Positions 7,470-16,839 of a stretch of DNA of 64,000 bases are shown piece after piece. Source of the DNA: Flagellimonas alvinocaridis (GTDB taxonomy: Bacteria > Bacteroidota > Bacteroidia > Flavobacteriales > Flavobacteriaceae); assembly GCF_004916895.1 (NCBI RefSeq), contig NZ_SNTZ01000003.1:248001-312000 (forward strand), read 5' to 3'. Positions within the stretch are counted from its first letter, which is position 1. The number at the start of each line of letters is the position of its first letter. The position numbers and the translations under genes were made by a program. Below the pieces are notes generated by a model. The model saw only the letters and a program-made list of their open reading frames with translations. It searched no databases and was not told the DNA's origin.

Positions 7470-9296
7470 TCAGGATGAGAATGACTGCATTTCCACTAGC
7501 TTTTTATAGCCTTTTTGTGACTTCATCAGCTCTTCATGGGTGCCCTGTTCCACAATTTCACCTTTGTTCAGTACCACAATGGAGTCTGCATTTTGGATGG
7601 TGGACAAGCGGTGTGCAATAACAATGGAGGTACGGTTTTTCATCATTTTCTCCAAGGCGTCCTGTACTAAACGTTCGCTTTCAGTATCCAAGGCCGAAGT
7701 AGCTTCGTCCAAGATCATGATAGGAGGGTTTTTTAGTACCGCCCTGGCAATGGATAGTCGCTGTTTTTGTCCGCCGCTCAATTTATTGCCACTGTCCCCA
7801 ATGTTGGTATCGTAACCATGCGGAAGTTCCATAATAAACTCGTGGGCATTGGCTACTTTGGCCGCAGCCACAATCTCTTCGGTGGTGGCATTTTCCTTGC
7901 CCATGGCGATGTTGTTCTTTACCGTATCATTGAACAAAATGGAGTCTTGTGTTACCAGTCCCATTAGTCCTCGAAGTGATTTTTTGGAGATTTGTTTGAT
8001 ATTGGTCCCATCAATCAAAATCTCACCCTTATTGACATCATAGAAACGAGTGACCAGATTGGCCACGGTACTCTTTCCACTTCCAGATTGCCCCACCAAT
8101 GCAACGGTATGGCCCTTTTCAACCTTTAGGTTGAAGTTTTTCAGCACGTAATCGTCCTCATATTTGAATGAGATATTGCTGAGTTCAATGCCTTGGTTGA
8201 AATCGGTTTTCTCCAATGCATTTTCGGCGTCTTTAATAGGATTTTCCGATTCCAGGATCTCCAATACCCGTTCTGCGGCGGCATTCCCTTTTTTAACCCC
8301 GTAGGAGGCCTTACTGATGGCTTTTGCGGGAGTCAATATATTGAAGGCTAGACCCATATAGGAAATGAAGGAGGCCGCGTCTAACGAGCCTTCCAGCAAT
8401 ACCATTCGGCCTCCAAACCAAAGTAGTACCCCAAACACTAAAATCCCCAAGAACTCTCCTGTTGGCGATGCCAAGTTTTGTCGGTTCAGTAAGGAGTTGG
8501 AGAACTTGAAAAAACGACTGGTTGAATTTTGGAAGGTCTTAAAGAATTTGGATTCTGCATTGAAAGCCTTGATGACCCGCAATCCGCTCAAGGTCTCTTC
8601 CACGATGGACAGGAACTCGCCCTGTTCCTTTTGGACCCGGTCCGATTTGCGTTTGAGGGATTTCCCGATCCTGGAAATGATCATTCCGGCGATGGGAATA
8701 AAAATGAACACAAAAATGGTAAGCTTTACACTGATCAGGAACATTACAATGATCGTGAACAATATGGTGAGGGGTTCCCGTACGATCAATTCCAAAATGG
8801 AGAGGAAAGAATGTTGTATTTCCAGTACGTCGGAAGTGATCCGTGCAATGACGTCCCCTTTTTTCTTTTCCGAAAAGTAGGAAATGGGCAGGTCCACAAT
8901 CTTTTCGTACATCTTGTTTCGGATGTCCTTGAGCACCCCATTCCGTAAAAACGTGATGAAGTACATGGCCAAATAGTTGAAGATGTTTTTGAACAGGAAC
9001 AGGAACAAGATTAGTCCCACGGCCAAAATAAGCCCTTTCATAGGGTCATTTCCCGAATATTGGGTGACTTGGTAGTTCATGTAGTCCATGAAGTAATCTT
9101 TCAATCCACCGATACCTTCTAATTTTGGAGGGGTGTGCACTTGCTGGGTCTTATCAAATAGCACATTGAGCATTGGGATAAGGGCAGCATAGGACAATGC
9201 ACTGAAAAGTGCATAGAGGATATTGAAGAAAATATTCAAAAAACCATATTTACGGTAAGGTCCCGCAAAACGGAGAATTTTTTTAAAGTAGTTCAT
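7470..9296 (-). CDS. MsbA-like ABC exporter, fused permease and ATPase
   Basis: A 608-residue half-transporter. The membrane domain (about 1-330) has six predicted helices, the first near residue 20. The ATPase domain has Walker A VGQSGSGKSTVAN, the Q-loop region LVTQDSILFNDTV, the signature LSGGQKQRLSIARA, Walker B IMILDEATSALD and the switch His in IVIAHRLST. All catalytic parts are intact. The class moves lipids (MsbA flips lipid A-core) or drugs; a lipid role fits the neighbours, which make and move cell-envelope sugars, but a drug exporter cannot be excluded. It starts only 4 bp after the phosphohexomutase stop, so the two are co-transcribed. The gene ends beside the tandem repeat tract. 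Confidence 0.88.
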   Translation of the reverse strand: MNYFKKILRFAGPYRKYGFLNIFFNILYALFSALSYAALIPMLNVLFDKTQQVHTPPKLEGIGGLKDYFMDYMNYQVTQYSGNDPMKGLILAVGLILFLFLFKNIFNYLAMYFITFLRNGVLKDIRNKMYEKIVDLPISYFSEKKKGDVIARITSDVLEIQHSFLSILELIVREPLTILFTIIVMFLISVKLTIFVFIFIPIAGMIISRIGKSLKRKSDRVQKEQGEFLSIVEETLSGLRVIKAFNAESKFFKTFQNSTSRFFKFSNSLLNRQNLASPTGEFLGILVFGVLLWFGGRMVLLEGSLDAASFISYMGLAFNILTPAKAISKASYGVKKGNAAAERVLEILESENPIKDAENALEKTDFNQGIELSNISFKYEDDYVLKNFNLKVEKGHTVALVGQSGSGKSTVANLVTRFYDVNKGEILIDGTNIKQISKKSLRGLMGLVTQDSILFNDTVKNNIAMGKENATTEEIVAAAKVANAHEFIMELPHGYDTNIGDSGNKLSGGQKQRLSIARAVLKNPPIMILDEATSALDTESERLVQDALEKMMKNRTSIVIAHRLSTIQNADSIVVLNKGEIVEQGTHEELMKSQKGYKKLVEMQSFSS

Positions 9297-9300
9297 TCAC

Positions 9301-11010
9301 CTACAAATTCAGTTCGGAAAGGATACCGTCAATTTTGGTATCCAACTGCGAATTTACGGATTTAAAATCCTCGGCCCTGTCCAATTTGGTATTTGTACTG
9401 ATATAAAACTTTACTTTAGGTTCTGTGCCACTGGGGCGGGCAGCAATTCGGGTGCCGTCCTCGGTTTCGTAGATCAGTACGTTGGATTTGGGTAAATCGA
9501 TGGTTTTTTCTTCTCCGGTCTGTACATTTTTGGCAATGGAGGTGTTGTAGTCCTCAATCCACAATAATTTTGATCCTTGGACGGATTCCACAGGATTTTC
9601 TTTAAAATCTTTGAGCATTTGTTTGATTTCCTCTGCACCACTAATGCCTTTTTTGGTCAAGGAAATGAGTTTTTCTTTGTAAAAGCCAAATTGGACAAAA
9701 CAGTCAATCAACTCCTCATAGAAAGAACCTCCTTCGGCCTTCGCGTTTGAGGCAGCTTCGCAAGCGAGTAGGGTAGCGGTAACGGCATCCTTGTCACGGA
9801 CAAAATCACCCACCATATAGCCAAAACTTTCTTCTCCACCACCAATGAACTTGGAATTGGGAAAATCCTTGATCATTTTGCCAATCCATTTAAAACCGGT
9901 CAGGGCTGTCTTGTATTCTACTCCATAGGCTTTGGCCATTTGTTCCACCATGGGGGTGGATACAATGGTTGAGGCTATAAATTCGTTGCCCTTAAACCCT
10001 TTTTCTTTATAACGATCCAACAAAAACTTGGTCATTAGTACCATGGTCTGGTTACCGTTGAGCAATTCCATTTTCCCTTCAAGGTTTCTAACGGCTATTC
10101 CCAAACGGTCACTGTCCGGGTCGGTGCCCACCACCATATCAGCACCAATTTCTTCGGCTTTGGCCATGGCCATGGCCAGTGCTTCTGGTTCTTCCGGGTT
10201 GGGGGATTTTACCGTTGGAAACCCACCATCGGGCTTCGCCTGTTCTTCAATGATCGTTACGTTGGTATAACCGGCTCGTTTCAGTACTTCAGGGATGGCG
10301 GTAATGGAGGTTCCGTGCAATGATGTAAACACGATTTTAAAATCACCCTTGCCCTTGGCATTAAAGTTGCCATTCTCGACAGAGGCTTTGAAAAAGGCCT
10401 CATCCACTTCTTTATCGATATGTTGAATCAAACTTTCATCGGCATTGAACTTAATGTCTTCAAAAGAAAGGGAATCTATTTCGGCGATGATTTCTCCGTC
10501 TTGGGGAGGAACGATTTGCCCACCATCTGCCCAATATACTTTGTAGCCATTATATTCCGGTGGATTGTGCGAAGCTGTGAGGACAATACCTGCATGACAG
10601 CCCAAGTACCGAACCGCAAAGGATAGCTCAGGGGTGGTGCGCAGTTCGGAGAACAAATATACTTTAATGCCGTTGGCCGCAAAGACATTGGCAACGGTTT
10701 TGGCCAAAGTGTCCGAATTATGCCTGCAATCATAGGCGATAACGACTTTAAGGTCAGAATCTAAATAGGTCTTTTTTAGATAGTTACTAAGGCCTTGGGT
10801 GTTCTTTCCCAAGGTGTATCTGTTGATTCTATTGGTGCCGACACCCATAATACCTCGCATTCCCCCAGTACCAAATTCCAAATCCTTGTAAAAGCGTTCC
10901 TTAAGTTCTTCCGGGTCGTTTTTAATCAGGTGTTGGATTTCTTTTTTTGTTGCATCATCAAAAAAATCGGTAAGCCAAGCATGTGCTGAGGAAGTAATGG
11001 CGTCGTCCAT
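9301..11010 (-). CDS. Phosphoglucomutase/phosphomannomutase (alpha-D-phosphohexomutase family)
   Basis: The 569-residue enzyme interconverts hexose 1- and 6-phosphates (glucose and possibly mannose), feeding sugar-nucleotide synthesis. The active-site serine is Ser147 in LTASHNPPEYNG. The magnesium loop is GTDPDSDRLG (about residue 297), the sugar-binding loop is GGGEESFGYMVG (about 385), and the phosphate-binding loop is RPSGTEPKVKFY (about 527). These cover all four domains of the family. The length fits the larger PgcA/PMM-type group used by Bacteroidetes and Firmicutes. It is the first gene of a two-gene unit with the exporter. Substrate preference cannot be read from sequence by eye. Confidence 0.9.
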   Translation of the reverse strand: MDDAITSSAHAWLTDFFDDATKKEIQHLIKNDPEELKERFYKDLEFGTGGMRGIMGVGTNRINRYTLGKNTQGLSNYLKKTYLDSDLKVVIAYDCRHNSDTLAKTVANVFAANGIKVYLFSELRTTPELSFAVRYLGCHAGIVLTASHNPPEYNGYKVYWADGGQIVPPQDGEIIAEIDSLSFEDIKFNADESLIQHIDKEVDEAFFKASVENGNFNAKGKGDFKIVFTSLHGTSITAIPEVLKRAGYTNVTIIEEQAKPDGGFPTVKSPNPEEPEALAMAMAKAEEIGADMVVGTDPDSDRLGIAVRNLEGKMELLNGNQTMVLMTKFLLDRYKEKGFKGNEFIASTIVSTPMVEQMAKAYGVEYKTALTGFKWIGKMIKDFPNSKFIGGGEESFGYMVGDFVRDKDAVTATLLACEAASNAKAEGGSFYEELIDCFVQFGFYKEKLISLTKKGISGAEEIKQMLKDFKENPVESVQGSKLLWIEDYNTSIAKNVQTGEEKTIDLPKSNVLIYETEDGTRIAARPSGTEPKVKFYISTNTKLDRAEDFKSVNSQLDTKIDGILSELNL

Positions 11011-11063
11011 AGTTCAGTTAATTTATTGTCTTAAAAATACAAAGATTATGGGTTTACGTGCCC

Positions 11064-12011
11064 TTAAAGATTAATTTTATTGGAAATGCTGTAACGAGTG
11101 TCATTTTTTCGGGAACGCACCATGATTTCCCCAATAAAACCTGCCAAAAACAGCTGTGTGCCTATAATCATTGCTGTCAGGGCTATATAAAATTGTGGAC
11201 GTTGTGTGATCAAACGCCCTGTAGGGTGCAAGAACAGTTTGTCTATGCCCAGATAAAGTGAAAATCCAAAGCCCACAACAAACATTAAAACGCCCAAAGC
11301 GCCAAAGAGGTGCATGGGCTGGCGACCAAATTTGGAAACGAACCATATGGTAATTAAATCCAAAAAACCGTTAATGAAGCGTTCCATTCCAAATTTTGTG
11401 GTGCCATATTTTCGGGCTTGATGCTGCACCACTTTTTCAGTGATTTTGGAAAATCCTGCGTTTTTGGCCAAGACTGGGATATAGCGGTGCATTTCACCAT
11501 GGACTTCAATGGTTTTAACCACTTTATGGTCAAAGGCCTTTAAGCCGCAATTGAAGTCGTGCAGTTTTACCCCAGAGGTTTTTCGGGCCGCCCAATTAAA
11601 CAATTTGGATGGGATATTTTTGGTGATTACGGAGTCGTATCTTTTTTTCTTCCAACCGGATACCACATCATTGCCATCTTGGGCAATTAATTGGTACAAT
11701 TCAGGGATTTCTTCAGGATTGTCCTGTAAATCGGCATCCATGGTGATGATCACATCTCCTGTTGCAGCTTTAAACCCGGCATGAAGAGCTTGGGACTTTC
11801 CAAAATTCTTCAAAAAACGGATTCCCTTTACATTGGAATCCTTTTGTGAAAGTTGGGTTATGGTTTCCCAAGAGCCATCGGTACTGCCATCATCAATGAA
11901 AATAATCTCATATAAAAAATGATTGGATTGCATTACACGTACAATCCAATCATGCAGTTCATTTAGAGATTCTTGCTCGTTCAGTAAAGGAATTACAATT
12001 GAAATCTGCAT
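11064..12011 (-). CDS. Membrane-anchored family 2 glycosyltransferase (DPM1/GtrB-like)
   Basis: A 315-residue protein. The N-terminal GT-A domain opens with ISIVIPLLNEQESL and has the DDGSTDGSW nucleotide-sugar motif and the metal-binding DADLQDNPEEIP segment near residue 92. Two hydrophobic helices follow (about 228-252 and 270-295). This matches polyprenyl-phosphate glycosyltransferases of the GtrB/DPM1 type, which move a sugar from a nucleotide to undecaprenyl phosphate on the inner face of the membrane. The product would be used for modifying glycans or lipids outside. It is 42 bp downstream of the DUF4199 gene. A TACTTTTG element lies 23 nt upstream of the ATG, so it may also have its own promoter. 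Confidence 0.83.
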   Translation of the reverse strand: MQISIVIPLLNEQESLNELHDWIVRVMQSNHFLYEIIFIDDGSTDGSWETITQLSQKDSNVKGIRFLKNFGKSQALHAGFKAATGDVIITMDADLQDNPEEIPELYQLIAQDGNDVVSGWKKKRYDSVITKNIPSKLFNWAARKTSGVKLHDFNCGLKAFDHKVVKTIEVHGEMHRYIPVLAKNAGFSKITEKVVQHQARKYGTTKFGMERFINGFLDLITIWFVSKFGRQPMHLFGALGVLMFVVGFGFSLYLGIDKLFLHPTGRLITQRPQFYIALTAMIIGTQLFLAGFIGEIMVRSRKNDTRYSISNKINL

Positions 12012-12053
12012 TTCTTGTTTCTGGAATTCCTTTCAAAAGTAGTATTTTTTGCC

Positions 12054-12575
12054 TTAGTAGGCGGGTTTTTCCTTTTTCAGGATTAGGCCCGTGATCAAAC
12101 CTAGGACCAATCCAATAACACAGCTGATGATCAATCCTATGGGGTAGCGCATCCATGCAAACTTTTTCTGCATTTCAACACCTTGTTCCCATTGTTCTTC
12201 AGTCAATGAAGGGTTTTGTTCAAAAGCTTTCGGTTTAGCTATTTCCATGGCTTTGTCCATAAAGTCAGGTTCTATGAAGCTGGTTAGCACATATTGGTAC
12301 AGCAGGGAGATAATGGCAGAGACCAAGGCAATGCCAACTGCTACTTTCAAAGCTTCCCCAATTTTCAAGTACCCTCCATTGGCTTTTTTAAATGCATTTA
12401 CACCCAGGAAAATGGCCACAGCCGTTAAAATGATGGAAACTGCCATTACAGGGGCACTCATTTCGTAATGCATCTTTTGTGTGTAAAGCATCACCCCGAA
12501 TACTATAGACACCAGACCTAACAAAAGGCCATAATTGAGAGCGAATTTACCGGTCTTTGGTTGTTGTTCTTCCAT
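12054..12575 (-). CDS. DUF4199 integral membrane protein
   Basis: A 173-residue protein with four predicted transmembrane helices (about 13-30, 39-58, 78-100 and 145-167) and a charged loop of about 40 residues before the last one. The pattern, with ANGGYLKIGEALKVAVG after helix two, matches the Bacteroidetes family DUF4199, of unknown function. It lies directly upstream of the glycosyltransferase on the same strand, a pairing I recall from other flavobacteria; a part in polyprenyl-sugar handling is a guess. It is divergent from rpmE2. Confidence 0.75.
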   Translation of the reverse strand: MEEQQPKTGKFALNYGLLLGLVSIVFGVMLYTQKMHYEMSAPVMAVSIILTAVAIFLGVNAFKKANGGYLKIGEALKVAVGIALVSAIISLLYQYVLTSFIEPDFMDKAMEIAKPKAFEQNPSLTEEQWEQGVEMQKKFAWMRYPIGLIISCVIGLVLGLITGLILKKEKPAY

Positions 12576-12670
12576 TTATAAAAGTTTTTAGCGTTGATTC
12601 ATTTGTTAGTGAACAAAAGCATAGTTTTGTTACAACTAAAGGTAGTTTTTTTCTTTTTTCCTTTTTTAAG

Positions 12671-12700
12671 TTGGAGGTGTCAAAGAAATCATTAAATTTG
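12671..12700 (+). promoter_or_regulatory. Bacteroidetes consensus promoter for rpmE2
   Basis: TTG at 12671, exactly 19 nt, then TAAATTTG at 12693-12700. This matches the TTG-N19-TAnnTTTG promoter of the phylum. The ATG of rpmE2 is 35 nt further on. Confidence 0.8.
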
Positions 12701-12735
12701 CACCTCGAAAATTCGGAGATTAAGTATTTAAGACG

Positions 12736-13005
12736 ATGAGAAAAGGCATACACCCAGAGAATTATAGATTAGTGGCTTTCAAGGACATGTCCAATGAGGA
12801 TGTGTTTATCACTAAATCCACTGCAGAGGCTAAAGAGACCATTACCATAGATGGTGTTGAGTATCCTTTGGTAAAATTGGAAATCTCAAGAACTTCGCAC
12901 CCTTACTACACTGGTAAGACCAAGTTGGTGGATACCGCTGGTAGGATTGATAAGTTCAAGAATAAGTACAAAAAATTCAAGAAAGAAGAGAAGAAGGCCG
13001 AGTAG
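12736..13005 (+). CDS. rpmE2: 50S ribosomal protein L31 type B
   Basis: The 89-residue protein begins MRKGIHPENYRLVAFKDMS and contains YPLVKLEISRTSHPYYTGK and then GRIDKFKNKYKKF, diagnostic for type B L31. The zinc-binding CxxC pair of type A L31 is missing, so it does not need zinc. L31 bridges the two ribosomal subunits at the central protuberance. The Lys/Glu-rich tail is longer than in many type B proteins but common in flavobacteria. It has its own strong promoter upstream and a terminator directly downstream, so it is a single-gene unit. Confidence 0.95.
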   Translation: MRKGIHPENYRLVAFKDMSNEDVFITKSTAEAKETITIDGVEYPLVKLEISRTSHPYYTGKTKLVDTAGRIDKFKNKYKKFKKEEKKAE

Positions 13006-13030
13006 GTCCTTACTTTCAACGAAATATATG

Positions 13031-13063
13031 AACGCTCCTGATGCTTTATCAGGGGCGTTTTTT
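13031..13063 (+). terminator. Rho-independent terminator of rpmE2
   Basis: The stem AACGCTCCTGA/TCAGGGGCGTT has one G-U pair and a 7-nt loop, followed by TTTTTT. It starts 25 bp after the rpmE2 stop. Confidence 0.9.
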
Positions 13064-13090
13064 AATTTTAGGGCAATCTAAGCAAACACT

Positions 13091-14266
13091 ATGAACTATA
13101 TCCTTTCCGACGGCGATTACCGAAAAGCTATGCTTCCCTTTACGTTTACCAGACCTGTGGCCGAGATTCGTATTGGGATTTTGACCGTAAAGGAAAAGTG
13201 GGAAAAATGGCTGCAGACCCAAGTCAGTTTCCTTACCGAGGAATATCTCTCCATAAAGTTTCCCTTGATCACAGCGGATAAAAATATAGTGATTATTGGA
13301 AATATTCTTCCCGATGCCTCAATTGTGGAGCAGATAAAGCAGTTGAATATGGGGCAAGCCTTGGTATGCAATGATGAGGTGATAGCCTATGGGGCTAATG
13401 AACCGGAAAAACCTTTTAATATGGATGACTATGAAAAGGTTGCATGCAAAGGAGACGTGTTTGCCCTAAAAAATACTTGGGACATTTTCAGTAGGAACGG
13501 GGAAGCTCTGGAAGCTGATTTTAAACTATTGACCCAAGGTAGGAAAAGTGCCCCTATTTCGGATACAAATAAATTGATTCGCCCTGAGAAAATCTTTTTG
13601 GAAGAGGGTGCAATAGTGGAGCACAGTATTTTAAATGCTACCAATGGTCCTATTTACATTGGTAAGAATGCTGAAATCTGGGAAGGTAGCCTTATTCGTG
13701 GAGGATTTGCCCTGTGTGACCATGCTATCGTGAAAATGGGCGGAAAAATTTACGGTCCAACTACCGTAGGACCTTATGGGAAGGTATGCGGAGAAATCAA
13801 TAACTCGGTTATTTTTGGCTATACCAGTAAAGGGCACGAAGGCTATTTGGGTAACTCTGTTTTGGGTGAATGGTGCAATATTGGGGCGGACAGCAACAAT
13901 TCTAACCTCAAAAATAACTACGCCAAAGTTCGCCTTTGGAACTATGCCACCGAGTCTTTTGATCGTACAGGACTACAGTTTTGTGGCCTTATGATGGGTG
14001 ACCATAGTAAAACAGCCATTAATACCATGTTTAACACGGGAACAGTGATTGGGGTTAATAGTAACATCTACACTCCGGGTTTCCCTCGAAATTTTATCCC
14101 GAGTTTTAGTTGGGGTGGGGCATCAGGGTTTAAGGAGTATCATCCCAAGAAAGCCTTTGAGGCGGCCAAGGTGATGATGGACCGCAGGGGAGTGGAGTTT
14201 GATGAAGTTGAGGAAAATATCCTCAACAAAGTCTTTGAACTGACCCAGAAGTGGCGAAAGTACTAA
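13091..14266 (+). CDS. Alternative GlmU: UDP-GlcNAc pyrophosphorylase/GlcN-1-P acetyltransferase-like
   Basis: A 391-residue protein of the Bacteroidetes alternative GlmU family. It is proposed to acetylate glucosamine-1-phosphate and couple it to UTP for peptidoglycan and lipopolysaccharide synthesis. The N-terminal part (1-170) is a shortened nucleotidyltransferase-like domain (LSDGDYRKAMLPFTFTRPVAEIRIG). Residues about 185-340 are a left-handed beta-helix built of hexapeptide repeats (INATNGPIYIGKNAEIWEG, HAIVKMGGKIYGPTTVGPYG), including the NSVLGEWCNIGADSNNSNLK segment. The usual GxGTRM nucleotide loop of classical GlmU is absent, as expected for this group. It starts 28 bp after the rpmE2 terminator. 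Function is inferred from the family and not proven for this protein. Confidence 0.8.
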   Translation: MNYILSDGDYRKAMLPFTFTRPVAEIRIGILTVKEKWEKWLQTQVSFLTEEYLSIKFPLITADKNIVIIGNILPDASIVEQIKQLNMGQALVCNDEVIAYGANEPEKPFNMDDYEKVACKGDVFALKNTWDIFSRNGEALEADFKLLTQGRKSAPISDTNKLIRPEKIFLEEGAIVEHSILNATNGPIYIGKNAEIWEGSLIRGGFALCDHAIVKMGGKIYGPTTVGPYGKVCGEINNSVIFGYTSKGHEGYLGNSVLGEWCNIGADSNNSNLKNNYAKVRLWNYATESFDRTGLQFCGLMMGDHSKTAINTMFNTGTVIGVNSNIYTPGFPRNFIPSFSWGGASGFKEYHPKKAFEAAKVMMDRRGVEFDEVEENILNKVFELTQKWRKY

Positions 14267-14308
14267 GACGGCACCATCAAAATTCAAGAACATAAACCAT
14301 TTATGGTT

Positions 14309-15622
14309 TTATTTCCAGGCTGGATGTCTTTTCAATTCGTTTTCGAGGGTAGTTTTAATAACCGCTTGTTCGGTGGTAAGTGAATCTGAAGACAAGGGAT
14401 TCTTTTCCAATAGGTCGTTGCTCAGGTGATAAAAAGTACTGTCAGGATACAATTTATAATCCAACGAACGTACAAATTGATTTCTATACTGGTTTACATT
14501 TTTGCCCCACTGGGGATCATAATGGACAAATGCAGTTTCCCTTGGGGTATACGTTCCATTGGTCAACAAAGGATAAAAGCTTTTCCCATCGGAACTCACA
14601 TCAGCCTTGACCATATCTCCAAATGTTGGGAAAAAGTCACTGAATTCAATCAGGTCATTAAAAACCTTACCCTCTTTGATTTGAGCAGGCCAATAGGCAA
14701 TAAGGGGCACATGGGTGCCAGCGTCTATGGTATTTCCCTTGGCCCCTTGAACTGCGCCTTCCGCCAGTTGTGATGTAATGGAGGGATGCGTACCATTATC
14801 ACCTGTGAAAATGATCAGCGTATTTTCATCCAGTTGTAATTCTTCAAGTTTGCGAACAATCTTGCCCACAATCTTGTCGGTGTAGGCAACCATATCCTTA
14901 AAGTAGGTGGTGTCGTTCTTATATCGGTTTTCAGAATCGCCCCATTGCTGTGAATCGGGTGTGGGCACGAATGGGTCATGGACTAGGACCATGGGATAGT
15001 ACACAAAGAAGGATTGGTCTTTTTTCCGTTCGATAAAATCCAAGATATAGTTGGCAAAAATATCCGGGCCGTAATCATCCGAATTACGGTCCAAGATTTG
15101 GCCATTTTGTTCGATCAAGGGGTTGGCATAGCGACCACCATCACTTCTTTGCTTGGTCAACTGCCAAAGACAGTATTCGTCAAATCCAAATTTGTTGGGC
15201 CTGGTGTTGTCATTCCAGTCAGCTATAATGTCTTTGTAGGACAAGCCGTTCAATTGCCATTTTCCAGCAATACAGGTTTCGTATCCTGCATCTTGCATCA
15301 AGTTCCCAAAGGTGTATTCTGAAAGGTTTAAATGTCCAAAATGATCGTAATTGCGGTAGTTGTATTTGCCTGTCATGATCTTCACCCTTGAAGGGGTGCA
15401 TAGAGGTTGGGAAACACAATTGGCAAAACGGATTCCCTGTGAGGCCAGTTGGTCGATATTTGGGGTTTGATAGGAGGTGGAACCATAGGCCCCAATGCAT
15501 TCGTATCCCATGTCATCCGCCATGATAACAATCACGTTGGGCATTTGGGTGCTCTTTTCCTTGGTACAGGAAGTTACCCATACGGCGAGCAGTAGGATTA
15601 AGAGGTTGAATTTGGTTTTCAT
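14309..15622 (-). CDS. Sulfatase lipoprotein (type I, Cys-type formylglycine)
   Basis: The 437-residue lipoprotein has a signal ending at Cys19 (AVWVTSC). The alkaline-phosphatase-like sulfatase core begins NVIVIMADDMGYECIGAYG, with the two metal-binding Asp residues. The catalytic motif is CTPSR with Cys75, the residue converted to formylglycine by a sulfatase-maturating enzyme, followed by KIMTGKYNYRN. The second metal site is IIFTGDNGTH (about residue 250). It is intact. Substrate cannot be told: there is no adjacent SusC/SusD pair or glycoside hydrolase, so it is not in an obvious polysaccharide locus. Marine Bacteroidetes use such enzymes to remove sulfate from algal glycans. Confidence 0.88.
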   Translation of the reverse strand: MKTKFNLLILLLAVWVTSCTKEKSTQMPNVIVIMADDMGYECIGAYGSTSYQTPNIDQLASQGIRFANCVSQPLCTPSRVKIMTGKYNYRNYDHFGHLNLSEYTFGNLMQDAGYETCIAGKWQLNGLSYKDIIADWNDNTRPNKFGFDEYCLWQLTKQRSDGGRYANPLIEQNGQILDRNSDDYGPDIFANYILDFIERKKDQSFFVYYPMVLVHDPFVPTPDSQQWGDSENRYKNDTTYFKDMVAYTDKIVGKIVRKLEELQLDENTLIIFTGDNGTHPSITSQLAEGAVQGAKGNTIDAGTHVPLIAYWPAQIKEGKVFNDLIEFSDFFPTFGDMVKADVSSDGKSFYPLLTNGTYTPRETAFVHYDPQWGKNVNQYRNQFVRSLDYKLYPDSTFYHLSNDLLEKNPLSSDSLTTEQAVIKTTLENELKRHPAWK

Positions 15623-15756
15623 GGTGGTTGGAATGGTTATAATCTCTTGTAATGAAATCGGATTGGTCCTTTTTCAAACATAGGTGTTGGCAAAATCATA
15701 AATGTAATGGAAAAATACCTTGGAGTCAATGGATTAAAGTATTTATGGGGCCACAG

Positions 15757-16782
15757 TTACGAAATCAGTTGTCTGTCCTGTTCCGCAAAGGGCAAAAAGC
15801 TGATATCCAAATAGCCTCCACTGGCATTGTCATCACTTACTATTTGAGGTTTTCCTTTAATGGTTTCCAAGGAATTTTGATGGATGTGACCCGTAAATAT
15901 GCCCAATAGGTTAGGGGCATTGAAAACCTCCTTGTGAAAGTTGAGCGTGGTGGCGGCATGCCCTTCTTCCGGCCATTTGGGACGCCGTTCCAATTTAAAA
16001 TTCCGGTCAGTGGCCGCTCCCCAATTTGGATTGCCACAGCCAAAGGAAATACTCTTTCCAGGTGCATATAGTGGAATATGTACCAATAAGACCAGAGGGA
16101 CTCCACTGGTTACGTGCTCCTTAAAAAAAGCCAGTTGTTCCTTATTGATTTGATAGGTGGAATTATCGATAGCCAAAAATCGCACGCCTTTGATGTCATA
16201 AGCGGCCATTAATGGATGGTTTCCTTGGTATAGGGGCAATAATCGTTTCTGTATCCAGGTATCCCGCAAATCTTCCAAAGAGCCTTCCATGCCCTCGTAG
16301 TGCCAATCATGGTTCCCGGCAACGTAGATGTAGGGAATGCCGGTTTCCTTCAATTTTGACAATACCCACTCAATGGCGGCTTCGGAGGGGAAGCTGAAAA
16401 TATCCCCGACCAAGGTAATCACATCGGCATTGACTTTTTTGGCGAAAGCCAGAGTTTCTTCAAAGGCTTCTTCCGGGTTGGTCTGTGCAAGTGTTTTAAA
16501 ATGTGTGGTCCGGTTGTAGGCTTTGGCCATGCGCCCACTATACTCTTGATAGGGGATTCCCCTGTCATCATCCCTGAATAAATGGGTGTCGGCAATATGG
16601 ACCACCTTAATGGATTCATGGATGACCTCGGCATAGAAAAAGACTTTTTCCTGTTCCACGGTGGTACACACCTTTAGGGGTTTGGCGGTTTTCTTCTCCG
16701 AAGTATTTGAAAAAGCCTCCGAGGTAAGTCCCATCCCCATCAGGGTGGCAGCGGTTTTTTTGAAAAATGGCCTACGTTTCAT
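15757..16782 (-). CDS. Calcineurin-like metallophosphoesterase with Tat-type signal
   Basis: A 341-residue secreted phosphoesterase. The N-terminus MKRRPFFKKTAATLMGMGL has a twin-arginine motif (RRPFFK), so it is probably folded with its metals before export. The metal motifs occur in order: VVHIADTHLF (about residue 60), LVGDIFSFPSE (about 122), YVAGNHDWHYEG (about 150), LLVHIPLY (about 232) and FTGHIHQNSLE (about 300). These are the complete DxH-GD-GNHD-H-GHxH set of the family. Family members cleave phosphomonoesters, diesters or nucleotides; the substrate here is unknown. It lies between the amidohydrolase and sulfatase genes on the same strand, but gaps of 57 and 134 bp make an operon uncertain. 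Confidence 0.83.
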   Translation of the reverse strand: MKRRPFFKKTAATLMGMGLTSEAFSNTSEKKTAKPLKVCTTVEQEKVFFYAEVIHESIKVVHIADTHLFRDDDRGIPYQEYSGRMAKAYNRTTHFKTLAQTNPEEAFEETLAFAKKVNADVITLVGDIFSFPSEAAIEWVLSKLKETGIPYIYVAGNHDWHYEGMEGSLEDLRDTWIQKRLLPLYQGNHPLMAAYDIKGVRFLAIDNSTYQINKEQLAFFKEHVTSGVPLVLLVHIPLYAPGKSISFGCGNPNWGAATDRNFKLERRPKWPEEGHAATTLNFHKEVFNAPNLLGIFTGHIHQNSLETIKGKPQIVSDDNASGGYLDISFLPFAEQDRQLIS

Positions 16783-16839
16783 AAACTATTGTTGGTTGGT
16801 CAAACAATGGATGTAACATATTTTGTTTTGAAAGTGTAA

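Noticed and set aside
8365..8948. Two plus-strand frames of 139 and 171 codons
   Set aside because: They run opposite to the membrane domain of the ABC exporter gene, with no signal or family match.
14309..15622. Polysaccharide utilisation locus around the sulfatase
   Set aside because: No SusC/SusD pair, glycoside hydrolase or anchor-type sulfatase cluster within the surrounding 10 kb.
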